A DNA stretch of 10,288 bases from an uncultured Acidimicrobiaceae bacterium (GTDB lineage Bacteria; Actinomycetota; Acidimicrobiia; Spongiisociales; UBA5794): contig CAMYJM010000055.1 of NCBI GenBank assembly GCA_947258635.1, positions 1-10,288 on the forward strand, in the 5' to 3' direction. The position numbers and the translations under genes were made by a program. Below the pieces are notes generated by a model. The model did not search any database and was not told the DNA's origin. It saw only the letters and a list, made by a program, of their open reading frames with translations. Within the stretch, counting starts at the first letter, position 1. Each line of letters begins with the position of its first letter. Shown one piece after another: positions 1-6,541 of this stretch.

Positions 1-169
1 GCTCGCTTCAACAAACCACGCCGAACGGCACGTCCAGGATCGGCCTGTTGAAGCTGTCCGGCCGCAGTTCGGCAGTTGGTCCTAGGCTTCGCCGAGCTCT
101 AGGGCGGATGGGCCGAGGGCCTCTGGTCCGGCGTGCGGATGGCGGGTAACGTGTGAAGCGATCAGGGAG

Positions 170-1846
170 GTGCCGCTGCCCCGACTCTTCACTCTGGTGG
201 CACTGCTGACGGTGATCGTTTCGGCTTGCGGCGACAGCACCGAACCGCCATCGACGCCATCGACATCGACAGACGCTGCCGTGGCGGTGCCCGACGGTGT
301 CGTGACTGCGCCGAACGGAACCAACGCCCCGGACGATCCGCTGCTGAGAGCGGAAGTCGAACGCACCCTGACCGAGATCATGGCTAAGGCCGGAGTCCCG
401 GGCGTTTCCTTCGCTGTCCTCGAGCAGGGGAAGGTGGTTTGGGTGCGTTCGTTCGGGGTGCGGAGCACTGAGTGGAACGAGCCAGCGGACGCCGACACGG
501 TTTTTGCCGCCGCATCGTTCAGTAAGCCTGTCTTCGCCTATCTGGTGATGCTGCTGGCGCAGGAAGGGACCCTGGAGCTCGATCGACCGCTAGAGGAGTA
601 CCTCGGGCAGCCACTCGGCGAGCTTCCCCGCTATGTCGACCTCGCCGGCGACGAGCGCACCGGCGCGATCACGACGCGGCATGTTCTCAGCCATAGCTCC
701 GGCTTCCCTAACTCGCGCCTACTCGCCGACGACGGCAAGCTGCGCTTCCTGTTCGATCCGGGCGCCCGCTTCAACTACTCGGGCGAAGGCATCGCCCTAC
801 TCCAACTGGTCGTCGAGGAGGTGACCGGCCGCGGTCTCGAGGAACTGGCGCAAGACAGAATCTTCGACCCCCTCGGTATGACACGCACTAGTTACGTCTG
901 GCAGGACGAGTTCGAGGACAACCACGCGGTCCCGCATGACGAGTTCGAGCGCGCCAAGCGGCTGGATCGCCGCCGTGACGCCGACGCCGTCGGCTCCATG
1001 ATGACCACCGCCGGTGATTACGCCCGCTTCTTGGCCGCCCTCGTCAGCGCGGAGGGAAGACATCGAGAGTTGGTCGAGGCGATGCTGTCACCACAGGTGA
1101 CGATCGATTCGCAGCAGATGTTCGGTCCCCTGTGGCAGCGGACGGCAGCCAACGAGGAGATCGCGCTGGCCTGGGGATTGGGCTGGGGCCGATTCGACAC
1201 GACACGCGGCCGCGCCTTCTTCCACACCGGCCACGGCTTTGGCTGGCAGAACTACACCGTGACCCACTTCGATGCCGGTACTGGCGTCGTCTTTCTCAGC
1301 AACAGCGACAACTTCGAAAGCGTCGCCCGCGAGATGGTGGCCGTCGCCTTAGGCGACGAAAGCTCACCCTTCGATTGGCTGGGCTACCCCGTCTTCGATC
1401 CGGCGCAGAGACGCGAGCCTCCACCGGACCCGGTGGCGATCGAGCTCGAGCGGTCGGTGATGGAGCAGTACGTGGGTGAGTACGAGTTGCAGGGCAACCG
1501 ATTCAACGTCCACCTGCGGCAAGATGGACTGTGGCTGTCAGAGGGGGACGACGAGACGGAGCTTCTGGCCCTGTCCGAGACTGCGTTCTTTATCGCCGAC
1601 GACGACACCCGATTCCGTTTTGAGCTGGCCGACGACGGCACCGTCGAGTGCCTGGTCATCCTGGTCGAGGGGCTGGAACTGCCCGCGCCGCGGCTTTCGC
1701 CCAGACCGGCGCCGGCTCCGTCATTCGGGGCCATTGAGGGGGCACCCTCTGGGGAATTCCGGGCGGTGCACCGCTCAGATCAGCCAATCTCGGGACGTAA
1801 CGCTCCCCGGCATAGACCGCACCGATCAGGCACTGATGCGTGCTGA
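170..1846 (+). CDS. Lipid-anchored serine hydrolase, beta-lactamase/class C family
   Basis: Predicted membrane-anchored serine hydrolase of the beta-lactamase-related (class C / esterase EstB, MEROPS S12-like) family, acting outside the cytoplasmic membrane on an unknown ester, amide or D-amino-acid peptide. The GTG start gives a short signal peptide with lipobox V-S-A-C (Cys20). The linker at about 21-52 is rich in Thr, Ser and Pro. The catalytic domain covers about 60-400: SxxK is S116-F-S-K119, the Tyr motif is Y203-S-G (YxG rather than YxN), and the KTG-like box is H352-T-G. A DUF3471-like beta domain follows at about 433-500, beginning YVGEYE. The last 50 residues are Pro/Arg-rich and unlike the family, so a late frameshift past the original stop is possible. 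The AGGGAG in front of the start abuts the GTG, closer than usual; no earlier in-frame start was found back to position 98. It appears monocistronic. The family call is firm; the substrate is unknown. Confidence 0.9.
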   Translation: MPLPRLFTLVALLTVIVSACGDSTEPPSTPSTSTDAAVAVPDGVVTAPNGTNAPDDPLLRAEVERTLTEIMAKAGVPGVSFAVLEQGKVVWVRSFGVRSTEWNEPADADTVFAAASFSKPVFAYLVMLLAQEGTLELDRPLEEYLGQPLGELPRYVDLAGDERTGAITTRHVLSHSSGFPNSRLLADDGKLRFLFDPGARFNYSGEGIALLQLVVEEVTGRGLEELAQDRIFDPLGMTRTSYVWQDEFEDNHAVPHDEFERAKRLDRRRDADAVGSMMTTAGDYARFLAALVSAEGRHRELVEAMLSPQVTIDSQQMFGPLWQRTAANEEIALAWGLGWGRFDTTRGRAFFHTGHGFGWQNYTVTHFDAGTGVVFLSNSDNFESVAREMVAVALGDESSPFDWLGYPVFDPAQRREPPPDPVAIELERSVMEQYVGEYELQGNRFNVHLRQDGLWLSEGDDETELLALSETAFFIADDDTRFRFELADDGTVECLVILVEGLELPAPRLSPRPAPAPSFGAIEGAPSGEFRAVHRSDQPISGRNAPRHRPHRSGTDAC

Positions 1847-1917
1847 GGGATCGGGCGCTCACCCGTGACGATCGTGGCCCTCGAGGCGCGTTCCACTTTG
1901 TCTGTGGCGTAAGAGCA

Positions 1918-1947
1918 TTGACATAACTATACCGTTATCGGTATAGT
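1918..1947 (+). promoter_or_regulatory. Promoter of the HTH/nucleotidyltransferase module
   Basis: A perfect -35 TTGACA (1918-1923) and a -10 TATAGT (1942-1947) are separated by 18 bp. Transcription would begin near 1954, giving a leader of about 9 nt that holds only AGGA (1954-1957) before the GTG at 1963. The whole promoter lies within the inverted repeat, as expected for an autorepressed antitoxin-toxin operon. Activity is inferred from the consensus match only. Confidence 0.7.
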
Positions 1948-1954
1948 TATGTCA
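1919..1954. repeat. Perfect 16-bp inverted repeat, probable operator
   Basis: TGACATAACTATACCG (1919-1934), a 4-nt centre TTAT, then the exact reverse complement (1939-1954). It is AT-rich against GC-rich surroundings and begins 44 bp before the start codon of an HTH protein. Because the promoter boxes sit in the two arms, a bound dimer or pair of dimers would block RNA polymerase. A transcription terminator is less likely, since the arms are AT-rich and the promoter overlaps them. The likely ligand is the downstream HTH protein, by inference from position. Confidence 0.8.
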
Positions 1955-1962
1955 GGAATGTT

Positions 1963-2622
1963 GTGGGTGTGGCTGAAGCGGCAGAGTATCTGGAGGTGAG
2001 CCCTCGCCGGGTCCGTCGGATGTTGGCGGATGAGCTCCTCGCTGGCCATCAGATTGGTAGAGAGTGGGCGATTGAGCGCCGCGCCCTCGAGAATCTGAAA
2101 CGCCACCGCGGACCAGTGGGTCGGCCGTGGAGTGCCTCCTCAGCCTGGGCGGTGCTGGCCATTGCCAATGGTGACAGCTCTGATCTGTCGCCTGTGGACC
2201 GTTCTCGAGCGCGTCGCCGCCTTGCTGAGCGGGGTCTGGCTGGCCTGGTGGCCCGACTGGGTGCCCGTGCCGAGATGCGACGATTCTACGGCCACCCCTC
2301 GGTACTGGAACCTCTGGCATCGGAGCCCAGTGTGGTCCGTTCGGGCGTGAGCGCTGGCGCAGACCACGGCGCCGGTATCGTGGCTTCTGACTTCTTGGAG
2401 GCCTATGTGCCTGAGGCGCAGATCGCAGCTCTGATCAACCAGTACGGGCTCGACCCCGACGCCGAACGACCGAATGTCGTTCTCCGTGTCGTCGGCGACG
2501 CGGTGTGGCCCTTTTCCCCCGAGATGGACGTGGCACCGCGATCTGTCGTGGCTGTCGATCTCCTCGAGGCAGACGACGAACGGAGCCGCCGCGCCGGCGC
2601 CGCGCTGGCCCTTCACCGATGA
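1963..2622 (+). CDS. HTH DNA-binding protein, probable antitoxin and autorepressor
   Basis: A 219-residue protein with an excisionase/MerR-like helix-turn-helix at about 2-46: VAEAAEYLEVSPRRVRRML followed by a wing with GREWAIE. The middle (about 50-104) is Arg-rich. The C-terminal part (about 105-215) has conserved-looking segments such as HPSVLEPLASEP, NVVLRVVGD and VVAVDLLEADDERSRRAG. The gene overlaps the following nucleotidyltransferase by 4 bp (ATGA). This arrangement matches HTH protein plus AbiEii-like toxin pairs, where the first protein neutralises the toxin and represses the operon. The GTG at 1963 was chosen because an in-frame stop lies at 1924 and AGGA sits 5 nt upstream. The antitoxin role is inferred from context and the operator-like palindrome; other uses of an HTH_17 domain remain possible. 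Confidence 0.8.
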   Translation: MGVAEAAEYLEVSPRRVRRMLADELLAGHQIGREWAIERRALENLKRHRGPVGRPWSASSAWAVLAIANGDSSDLSPVDRSRARRRLAERGLAGLVARLGARAEMRRFYGHPSVLEPLASEPSVVRSGVSAGADHGAGIVASDFLEAYVPEAQIAALINQYGLDPDAERPNVVLRVVGDAVWPFSPEMDVAPRSVVAVDLLEADDERSRRAGAALALHR

Positions 2623-3365
2623 GCGTGTGGCCCACCGTCGAGCGCGCCTCACTGCTACTACCAACCCTTCCCGGCCACGACGACGCTCTATGGGACACGC
2701 TCATCGAGCTCACCGAGCTGCGCCCCGGTGAATGGACCCTCATTGGCGGTCAGATGGTCTACCTGCACGCCATCGAACACGCCGCAACTCCGCCCCGCGT
2801 CTCGACCGATCTCGACGTTTTGGTCAACGCTCGCATCGCGACCGGTGGCGTCGCCGGCTTCGTTGCCGCCATTGAACTGCGCGGATTCGGCCTTGAAGGA
2901 ACTACGCCCGAAGGGCTCGCCCACCGGTACCGGCGAGACGGTGTCAGCATCGACGTCCTGGCCCCCGAAGGGCTCGGGCCTCGCACCAATCTCACGACGA
3001 CGCCACCTGGCCGTACCCTCGAAGTCCCGGGCGGCACCCAAGCGCTGACCCGAACCGAACTTCTCTCCATCCACACCACCACCACAGCGGGTCAGGTGCC
3101 TCGTCCCTCACTCCTCGGCGCCATCATCGCCAAAGCGGAGGCAGTAGGCGTCGATGACGCTCCTGATGCCCAACGGCTGGACCTCGCGTTCCTACTTGCC
3201 CTTGTCGAGGAACCACTCGACCTCGCAACTCGCATGACGCGCAAGGACCGCCTCCGCCTGCGTGCCCGCACCGAGCTGACCGATGCCGAGCACGCGACCT
3301 GGCGAGGACTCCCGCCAGCGCAACGCGATCGAGCGCGGGCCACGCTCGCGCTCCTAACCCGGTGA
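2619..3365 (+). CDS. AbiEii-like nucleotidyltransferase, probable toxin
   Basis: A 248-residue protein of the DNA polymerase beta-like nucleotidyltransferase fold, as in AbiEii/MenT-type toxins, which transfer nucleotides to RNA or protein targets. Visible features are a Gly-Gly turn (L-I-G43-G44-Q-M) before a helix, the catalytic acidic pair in R60-V-S-T-D64-L-D66, a possible third carboxylate at D112 (SIDVLAP), and a C-terminal helical part with K172 and R186-L-D188-L. The ATG at 2619 overlaps the antitoxin stop (ATGA), which implies translational coupling. A longer start at 2505 would run inside the antitoxin gene and is not favoured. The 3' third is duplicated in decayed form at 7318-7470. 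The active site looks intact, so this copy may be functional. The target and toxicity are not shown by the sequence. Confidence 0.82.
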   Translation: MSVWPTVERASLLLPTLPGHDDALWDTLIELTELRPGEWTLIGGQMVYLHAIEHAATPPRVSTDLDVLVNARIATGGVAGFVAAIELRGFGLEGTTPEGLAHRYRRDGVSIDVLAPEGLGPRTNLTTTPPGRTLEVPGGTQALTRTELLSIHTTTTAGQVPRPSLLGAIIAKAEAVGVDDAPDAQRLDLAFLLALVEEPLDLATRMTRKDRLRLRARTELTDAEHATWRGLPPAQRDRARATLALLTR

Positions 3366-3416
3366 CATCGAACCTCGCTCCGAAGACGCGAGCGGCGACG
3401 GATTACCCACATATCC
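3246..3416 (+). repeat. Long repeat, copy 1: toxin 3' end and flank
   Basis: These 171 bp align without gaps to 7351-7521, with about 19 differences by hand count (near 89% identity). The repeat covers the last 40 codons of the toxin gene, its stop, and about 50 bp beyond it. Because identity continues past the stop codon, this is a DNA-level duplication and not two independent family members. Confidence 0.88.
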
Positions 3417-3616
3417 ATATTCCGCGTTCGGGTGTGTCTGCCGCACCCAATACTCAACTTCGTATCGCGACGGTGCGCGTTTCGTGCGCGTTTTGTTGAA
3501 AAACAACCGGAATTGATGAGAACTGGTGAGCATTGTGCGTGCACCGAAATCCGTTGCAGGACAACGCTTATAGCCGGATTGGTTGGTGCCCAATGCGCTT
3601 CTCGTCGCGGCCCGTT

Positions 3617-3664
3617 CTTCCCTGACACGGAAGAGGTCAGAAGGTTCGATCCCAGTAGCGCCCA
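3617..3664 (+). pseudogene. 3' half of tRNA-Val(GAC), truncated
   Basis: The anticodon arm is perfect: stem CTTCC (3617-3621), loop CTGACAC with anticodon GAC (3624-3626), stem GGAAG (3629-3633). The T-loop TTCGATC (3645-3651), stem strand CCAGT, acceptor strand AGCGCCC and discriminator A (3664) follow. The 5' T-stem strand reads GAAGG where ACTGG would pair, so the T-stem is broken. The expected 5' half (acceptor GGGCGCT and D-arm) is absent from the upstream 40 bp, and no CCA is encoded. It is best read as a displaced tRNA fragment left by integration or rearrangement. Confidence 0.6.
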
Positions 3665-3665
3665 C
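3639..3665 (+). repeat. tRNA-end repeat A (att-like)
   Basis: A 27-bp sequence identical to repeat B (3807-3833): AGAAGG followed by a T-loop, T-stem strand and acceptor strand like those of tRNA-Val. In this copy it is joined to a tRNA-Val anticodon arm. tRNA 3' ends are common attachment cores for site-specific integrases, so an attachment-site remnant is the likeliest reading. Confidence 0.65.
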
Positions 3666-3722
3666 TCAGCGGCCCGAGCGTTGATCCGGTCGCCGTGCGC
3701 GTCGATGCGTGCGGCGTTCCTC

Positions 3723-3836
3723 TTCTGGGAGAGCGACAGCAAGGTTCTTGGGCGGCTCGGGTTCGTGGTGGTGTCGTTTCGTGTGTGGGTGCTGTCGGTT
3801 GCGCGGAGAAGGTTCGATCCCAGTAGCGCCCACCGG
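3723..3836 (+). repeat. Flank repeat, copy 1
   Basis: About 114 bp that recur, diverged and with one small indel, at 7524-7635. The block starts with TTCTGGG and ends with the tRNA-like end and CCGG. In copy 2 it follows directly after the toxin-end repeat, whereas here 306 bp intervene. It has no recognised coding function. Confidence 0.8.
3807..3833 (+). repeat. tRNA-end repeat B (att-like)
   Basis: Exact 27-bp match to repeat A. There is no anticodon arm upstream, so it is an isolated tRNA-like 3' end at the close of the 114-bp flank repeat. It fits the distal attachment site of an integrated element whose last gene is the nucleotidyltransferase module. Confidence 0.65.
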
Positions 3837-3978
3837 CTGGAACCGTTGTGCTGCAAGGGTCGTGTTCATCTACCGGTCGAGTGGAACACTCGGTCATCGC
3901 CATCGGTGCGCGTTCGTGCGCGATTCGACGGCCTCGACGTGAACCGGAACCTGATGACCTAGCACGTCAGACCTCTCG

Positions 3979-4020
3979 GATGAGCAGGTCGACGTCCACA
4001 TCCGGAAGCTACGAGAGTGG
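3979..4020 (+). pseudogene. OmpR-family response regulator fragment
   Basis: The frame beginning at 3979 reads D-E-Q, then VDVHIRKLRE. The last ten residues match the recognition-helix consensus of OmpR/PhoB winged-helix regulators. Two TGA codons lie just upstream in the same frame, and what follows does not resemble the rest of the domain. No receiver domain or partner kinase is nearby. If real, it is a relic of a lost regulator gene; the match is strong but very short. Confidence 0.4.
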
Positions 4021-4049
4021 CGGCCTCGGCGTCGCGGGCAACTTGGAAC

Positions 4050-4055
4050 TACCCT
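4050..4055 (+). promoter_or_regulatory. -10 box for a leaderless transcript
   Basis: TACCCT ends 6 nt before the ATG at 4062, the spacing seen in actinobacterial leaderless genes (TANNNT placed so that transcription begins at the start codon). No Shine-Dalgarno sequence precedes this ATG, which supports the reading. No clear -35 box was found. Confidence 0.45.
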
Positions 4056-4061
4056 GATCGG

Positions 4062-4586
4062 ATGTTCCGCCGCGCGACTCCCTGTCGTGCCGCCGTGGTC
4101 ATCCTCCTCTGCGGCGCCCTCCTGGCTGGATGCGGTGACGACAACGGAAGCCGGGACAGCGCGGTCGCCGACGCCTACATCGTGGTGGTCGAATGGGTCC
4201 TCGCCGAATCTGAGTTCGCCCCCGACCCGGCACTCGACGAGATGCCACCCGTCTATGTCGAAAGCCTGGGACCCGGCGAGATCGACCTGGACGTGCAGGT
4301 GGAAGTCGTGCACCACTTCGAGCCGGCCGTTGACATCCGGTTTGTCGACATTCGAACCGAGGCACTGGACGAGTCCGAAGTCGGCGCACCTGTGCGCGAC
4401 GGTGGTCTCCTTCTCGGGCTTGGTCCCGTTCCGGTCGCGCGACCCATCGATATCCGGGCCGAGGTCTACCAAACGTCGGACCGAGTCGTCGGTTACCGTT
4501 TTCGGCTTGTTCGAAGCGGCCAGACCATGGTCCTGATCGAACAACCCGAACCGGTCGAACCCGAGAGCTTGGTCGGAGAGCCGTGA
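4062..4586 (+). CDS. Small lipoprotein, function unknown
   Basis: A 174-residue predicted lipoprotein. The signal peptide has Arg3-Arg4, a hydrophobic core at about 10-21, and lipobox L-L-A-G-C with Cys24. The mature part is acidic and rich in Val, Asp, Glu and Pro, with no recognised domain; its alternating polar and Val-rich stretches suggest a beta fold. The ATG at 4062 is preferred over the in-frame one at 4017 because it puts the Arg residues and hydrophobic core at the N-terminus and fits the leaderless -10. The stop overlaps the transporter start (GTGA), so the two are probably cotranscribed and translationally coupled, which suggests an extracellular accessory to the transporter. That role is inference. 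Confidence 0.75.
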   Translation: MFRRATPCRAAVVILLCGALLAGCGDDNGSRDSAVADAYIVVVEWVLAESEFAPDPALDEMPPVYVESLGPGEIDLDVQVEVVHHFEPAVDIRFVDIRTEALDESEVGAPVRDGGLLLGLGPVPVARPIDIRAEVYQTSDRVVGYRFRLVRSGQTMVLIEQPEPVEPESLVGEP

Positions 4587-6085
4587 GCGGGGTGACCAAA
4601 CACCCGTCGGCTATGAGATGGATCCGTCACCTCACGTCCGCCAGGTTCGACGATCTGCCACTGCCCGGCGACACCGGCGCCGGCCGACTCCTTCCCGTAC
4701 AGGCGTTCCACAGCTTCGGCGACACCATGTTCGCCGTGTCACTCGTCGGCTCGCTGTTCTTCAACGTCTCGCTGGACGCAGCCCGACCCCGGATCGTGCT
4801 GTATCTCGCTGTCACGATGGCTCCGTTCCTGGTGCTGGCGCCGCTCATCGGACCGCTGATCGACCGGGTCCGTGGCGGCCACCGGATGGTGCTCCTGGCT
4901 GCTTTCGGGGGCCGAGCTCTGCTCGCGCTGCTCCTCGCCACCCAACTGAAGGGGTTGCTGCTCTACCCGCTTGCCTTCGCGATCCTGGTGCTGGCCAAGG
5001 TGTTTAACGTCTCGCGGTACTCGCTGGTGCCGGTGCTTGTGACCGACCGCTCTCTCCTCGTGGTGGTCAACTCCCGGCTGGCCCGGATCGGCGCCGTGGC
5101 CGGCGCGGCAGCTGCTCTGGTGGCCGTGGCCATCCTCGACTCATTTGGGCCCGGGTGGGTCCTGCGGGCCGGTTCGGCGGCCTACGGCGTGGGGGCTCTC
5201 CTCGCCCTTCGTCTGCCTCCGCCTCACCCCTTGGAAAACGCCTCGCCGATCGTCGAGCAGTTGGAGCTGTCGGGGCCCGGCGTGCGGTCGGCCACGCTCG
5301 GGATGAGCAGCCTCCGGGCCGCCGTCGGCTTCCTGGTGTTCCACATCGGCTTCGTGATGAAGGGTGCCGGCGAACCCGCATGGTTCTTCGGTCTGCTGGC
5401 CATCTCGATCGGGCTGGGTGCCTTCGCCGGGACGTTCCTCGCCCCGAGGCTGCGCCGACTCGTCGGGGAGCAGGTGATGCTCACGGCCGCGCTCGCAAGC
5501 CCGGCAGTCATGGCGCTGGTCACCGCACTCCGCTTCCATCGCGTCAGCGCGGTCGCACTCGCTTTCATTGTCGGGACCAGCGGCAGTGTGGCCCGGCGGG
5601 CCTTCGACTTCGTGGTGCAGACCGAGGCACCCCACGCTCGGCGAGGCCAGGCATATGCCGGTCTGGAGGCCCGTCTCGAGCTGGGATGGGTCGCGGGCGC
5701 CCTAGCTGCGGTGGCGGTCAGCGTGCCGGGCTGGCTCGGCGCTGCGGTCCTATCGGTGGGGCTCGGCAGCGTCGCGATCGAACGCGTCATCCAGCGGAGG
5801 GGCGCGGCCCGGATCGAGTCCGCCGCGGCTCCGGCCACCCTTCCGCTGCGGCTGCTGGAGACGGCCGAAGCGCTCGCGGCACGCGGCGACCGCCAGCAGG
5901 CGGTGTCCGTCGCCATCGCTGCTGTCGACGCGGTGAGGTTGGTCGGAGCGCCGGTGAAGCCAGAGCTTGCAGATCTCCGCGAACTCGGTCAGGTAGCCGC
6001 TGCAGATCAGGACGAGCACGCCGCTGAGGAGGCCATCCGACTCGCACACCAACTCGTGGCCGAGGCCTACCTGGTCTCGGACTGA
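4583..6085 (+). CDS. MFS-type transporter with C-terminal helical extension
   Basis: A 500-residue membrane protein of the major facilitator superfamily. It has roughly 10-12 hydrophobic segments between residues 35 and 400. The loop after the second segment carries motif A-like G90-P-L-I-D94-R95-V-R-G-G-H-R101, typical of MFS proteins. A central loop (about 211-240) divides the two halves. Residues 400-500 are a cytosolic, Ala-rich, probably helical domain with no recognised family and an amphipathic look like TPR helices. The GTG start overlaps the lipoprotein stop, and GGAG lies 4 nt upstream. The substrate cannot be read from the sequence; drug or metabolite export is common in the family. 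Confidence 0.85.
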   Translation: MSGVTKHPSAMRWIRHLTSARFDDLPLPGDTGAGRLLPVQAFHSFGDTMFAVSLVGSLFFNVSLDAARPRIVLYLAVTMAPFLVLAPLIGPLIDRVRGGHRMVLLAAFGGRALLALLLATQLKGLLLYPLAFAILVLAKVFNVSRYSLVPVLVTDRSLLVVVNSRLARIGAVAGAAAALVAVAILDSFGPGWVLRAGSAAYGVGALLALRLPPPHPLENASPIVEQLELSGPGVRSATLGMSSLRAAVGFLVFHIGFVMKGAGEPAWFFGLLAISIGLGAFAGTFLAPRLRRLVGEQVMLTAALASPAVMALVTALRFHRVSAVALAFIVGTSGSVARRAFDFVVQTEAPHARRGQAYAGLEARLELGWVAGALAAVAVSVPGWLGAAVLSVGLGSVAIERVIQRRGAARIESAAAPATLPLRLLETAEALAARGDRQQAVSVAIAAVDAVRLVGAPVKPELADLRELGQVAAADQDEHAAEEAIRLAHQLVAEAYLVSD

Positions 6086-6483
6086 GTGGCGGGTGCGCCG
6101 GGCCGTCCGGCCGTTTGCGCTTGTCCCGCTGAACGACACGAACCGGGCCGAATGGAGATCCTCTCCCGACGTCGCCCACCTTGGTCACGGTGCAGACAGC
6201 GAGAAGTCAGGTCGCCTCGGCGAAAGTCAAAACCGGTCAAACGGATAGCGACACCACTTGCAGAGTTCACCGAGTCCCATCCGGGGCGTGCCGATATTCG
6301 TTGTGCTGCGAATCCGTAGGTCGACCTGGCTGCGACGCGTGCGCTCCGGTCATTGGCCCGCAGGGCGCCTTCAAAGAAACCGTCTGCGGCTGTCCAGCGG
6401 TCGTTCATGACCGAAGGCGAGGCGTGAGGCTGGCGGGCTCGTCCGATGCGCTCTGCGGCATTCCGAAGTGATAGTGGTGGGCG

Positions 6484-6512
6484 GTGACCTACGTTCGACA
6501 AGCGGCTATCAT
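6484..6512 (+). promoter_or_regulatory. Candidate promoter of the RRM gene
   Basis: GTGACC (6484-6489, four of six matches to the -35 consensus), 17 bp, then TATCAT (6507-6512, five of six matches to the -10 consensus). It would start transcription near 6519, just before the 7-bp hairpin, and leave a leader of about 165 nt. The support is a consensus match only. Confidence 0.4.
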
Positions 6513-6523
6513 GACTACGTACA

Positions 6524-6541
6524 GCGCGCCCGATGGCGCGC
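6524..6541 (+). promoter_or_regulatory. 5'-leader hairpin of the RRM transcript
   Basis: GCGCGCC (6524-6530), loop CGAT, GGCGCGC (6535-6541): a perfect 7-bp all-GC stem. It lies a few nucleotides downstream of the predicted transcription start. It may stabilise the 5' end or act in temperature-dependent control, as long leaders do for cold-induced RNA-binding proteins. It has no T-tract, so it is not a terminator. Confidence 0.45.

Larger units (their letters stand above)
3366..4061. other. Gene-free scar region with tRNA and att-like remnants
   Basis: No intact gene is supported here. The first 50 bp belong to the long repeat. From 3417 to 3722 there is unique sequence holding a tRNA-Val 3' half and the first tRNA-end repeat. 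From 3723 to 3836 a block recurs at 7524-7635. A short response-regulator relic lies at 3979-4020, and a leaderless-type -10 box precedes the gene at 4062. Open frames in this stretch read through the tRNA-like ends and have no coding character. Confidence 0.7.

Noticed and set aside
5..54. 9-bp inverted repeat GCTTCAACA (5-13) and TGTTGAAGC (46-54)
   Set aside because: A 32-bp spacer, no T-tract and no adjacent gene end visible in the window; could be chance or part of a feature cut by the edge.
82..498. Minus-strand open frame of 138 codons
   Set aside because: It lies opposite the signal peptide and first part of the serine hydrolase, has Ser/Thr/Ala-rich low-complexity content and no recognisable domain.
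2505..2618. Longer start for the nucleotidyltransferase
   Set aside because: It would run 114 bp inside the antitoxin gene in another frame and add Arg/Pro-rich residues; the ATGA overlap start at 2619 is normal for such pairs.
3374..3390. Possible 5-bp hairpin CTCGC/GCGAG after the toxin stop
   Set aside because: Not preserved in the second copy of the same flank and too weak to call a terminator.
3354..3962. Overlapping open frames on both strands (for example 3354-3665 minus, 3432-3962 plus, 3637-3903 minus), with peptides such as GATGIEP and RYWDRTF
   Set aside because: These peptides are translations of the tRNA-like ends. The same peptide recurs wherever the repeat occurs (also 7144-7632 minus), and the frames lack ribosome sites and domain content.
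6067..6501. Minus-strand open frame of 144 codons in the 6086-6506 gap
   Set aside because: Arg-rich, no domain, overlaps the transporter end, and no convincing ribosome site; treated as non-coding.
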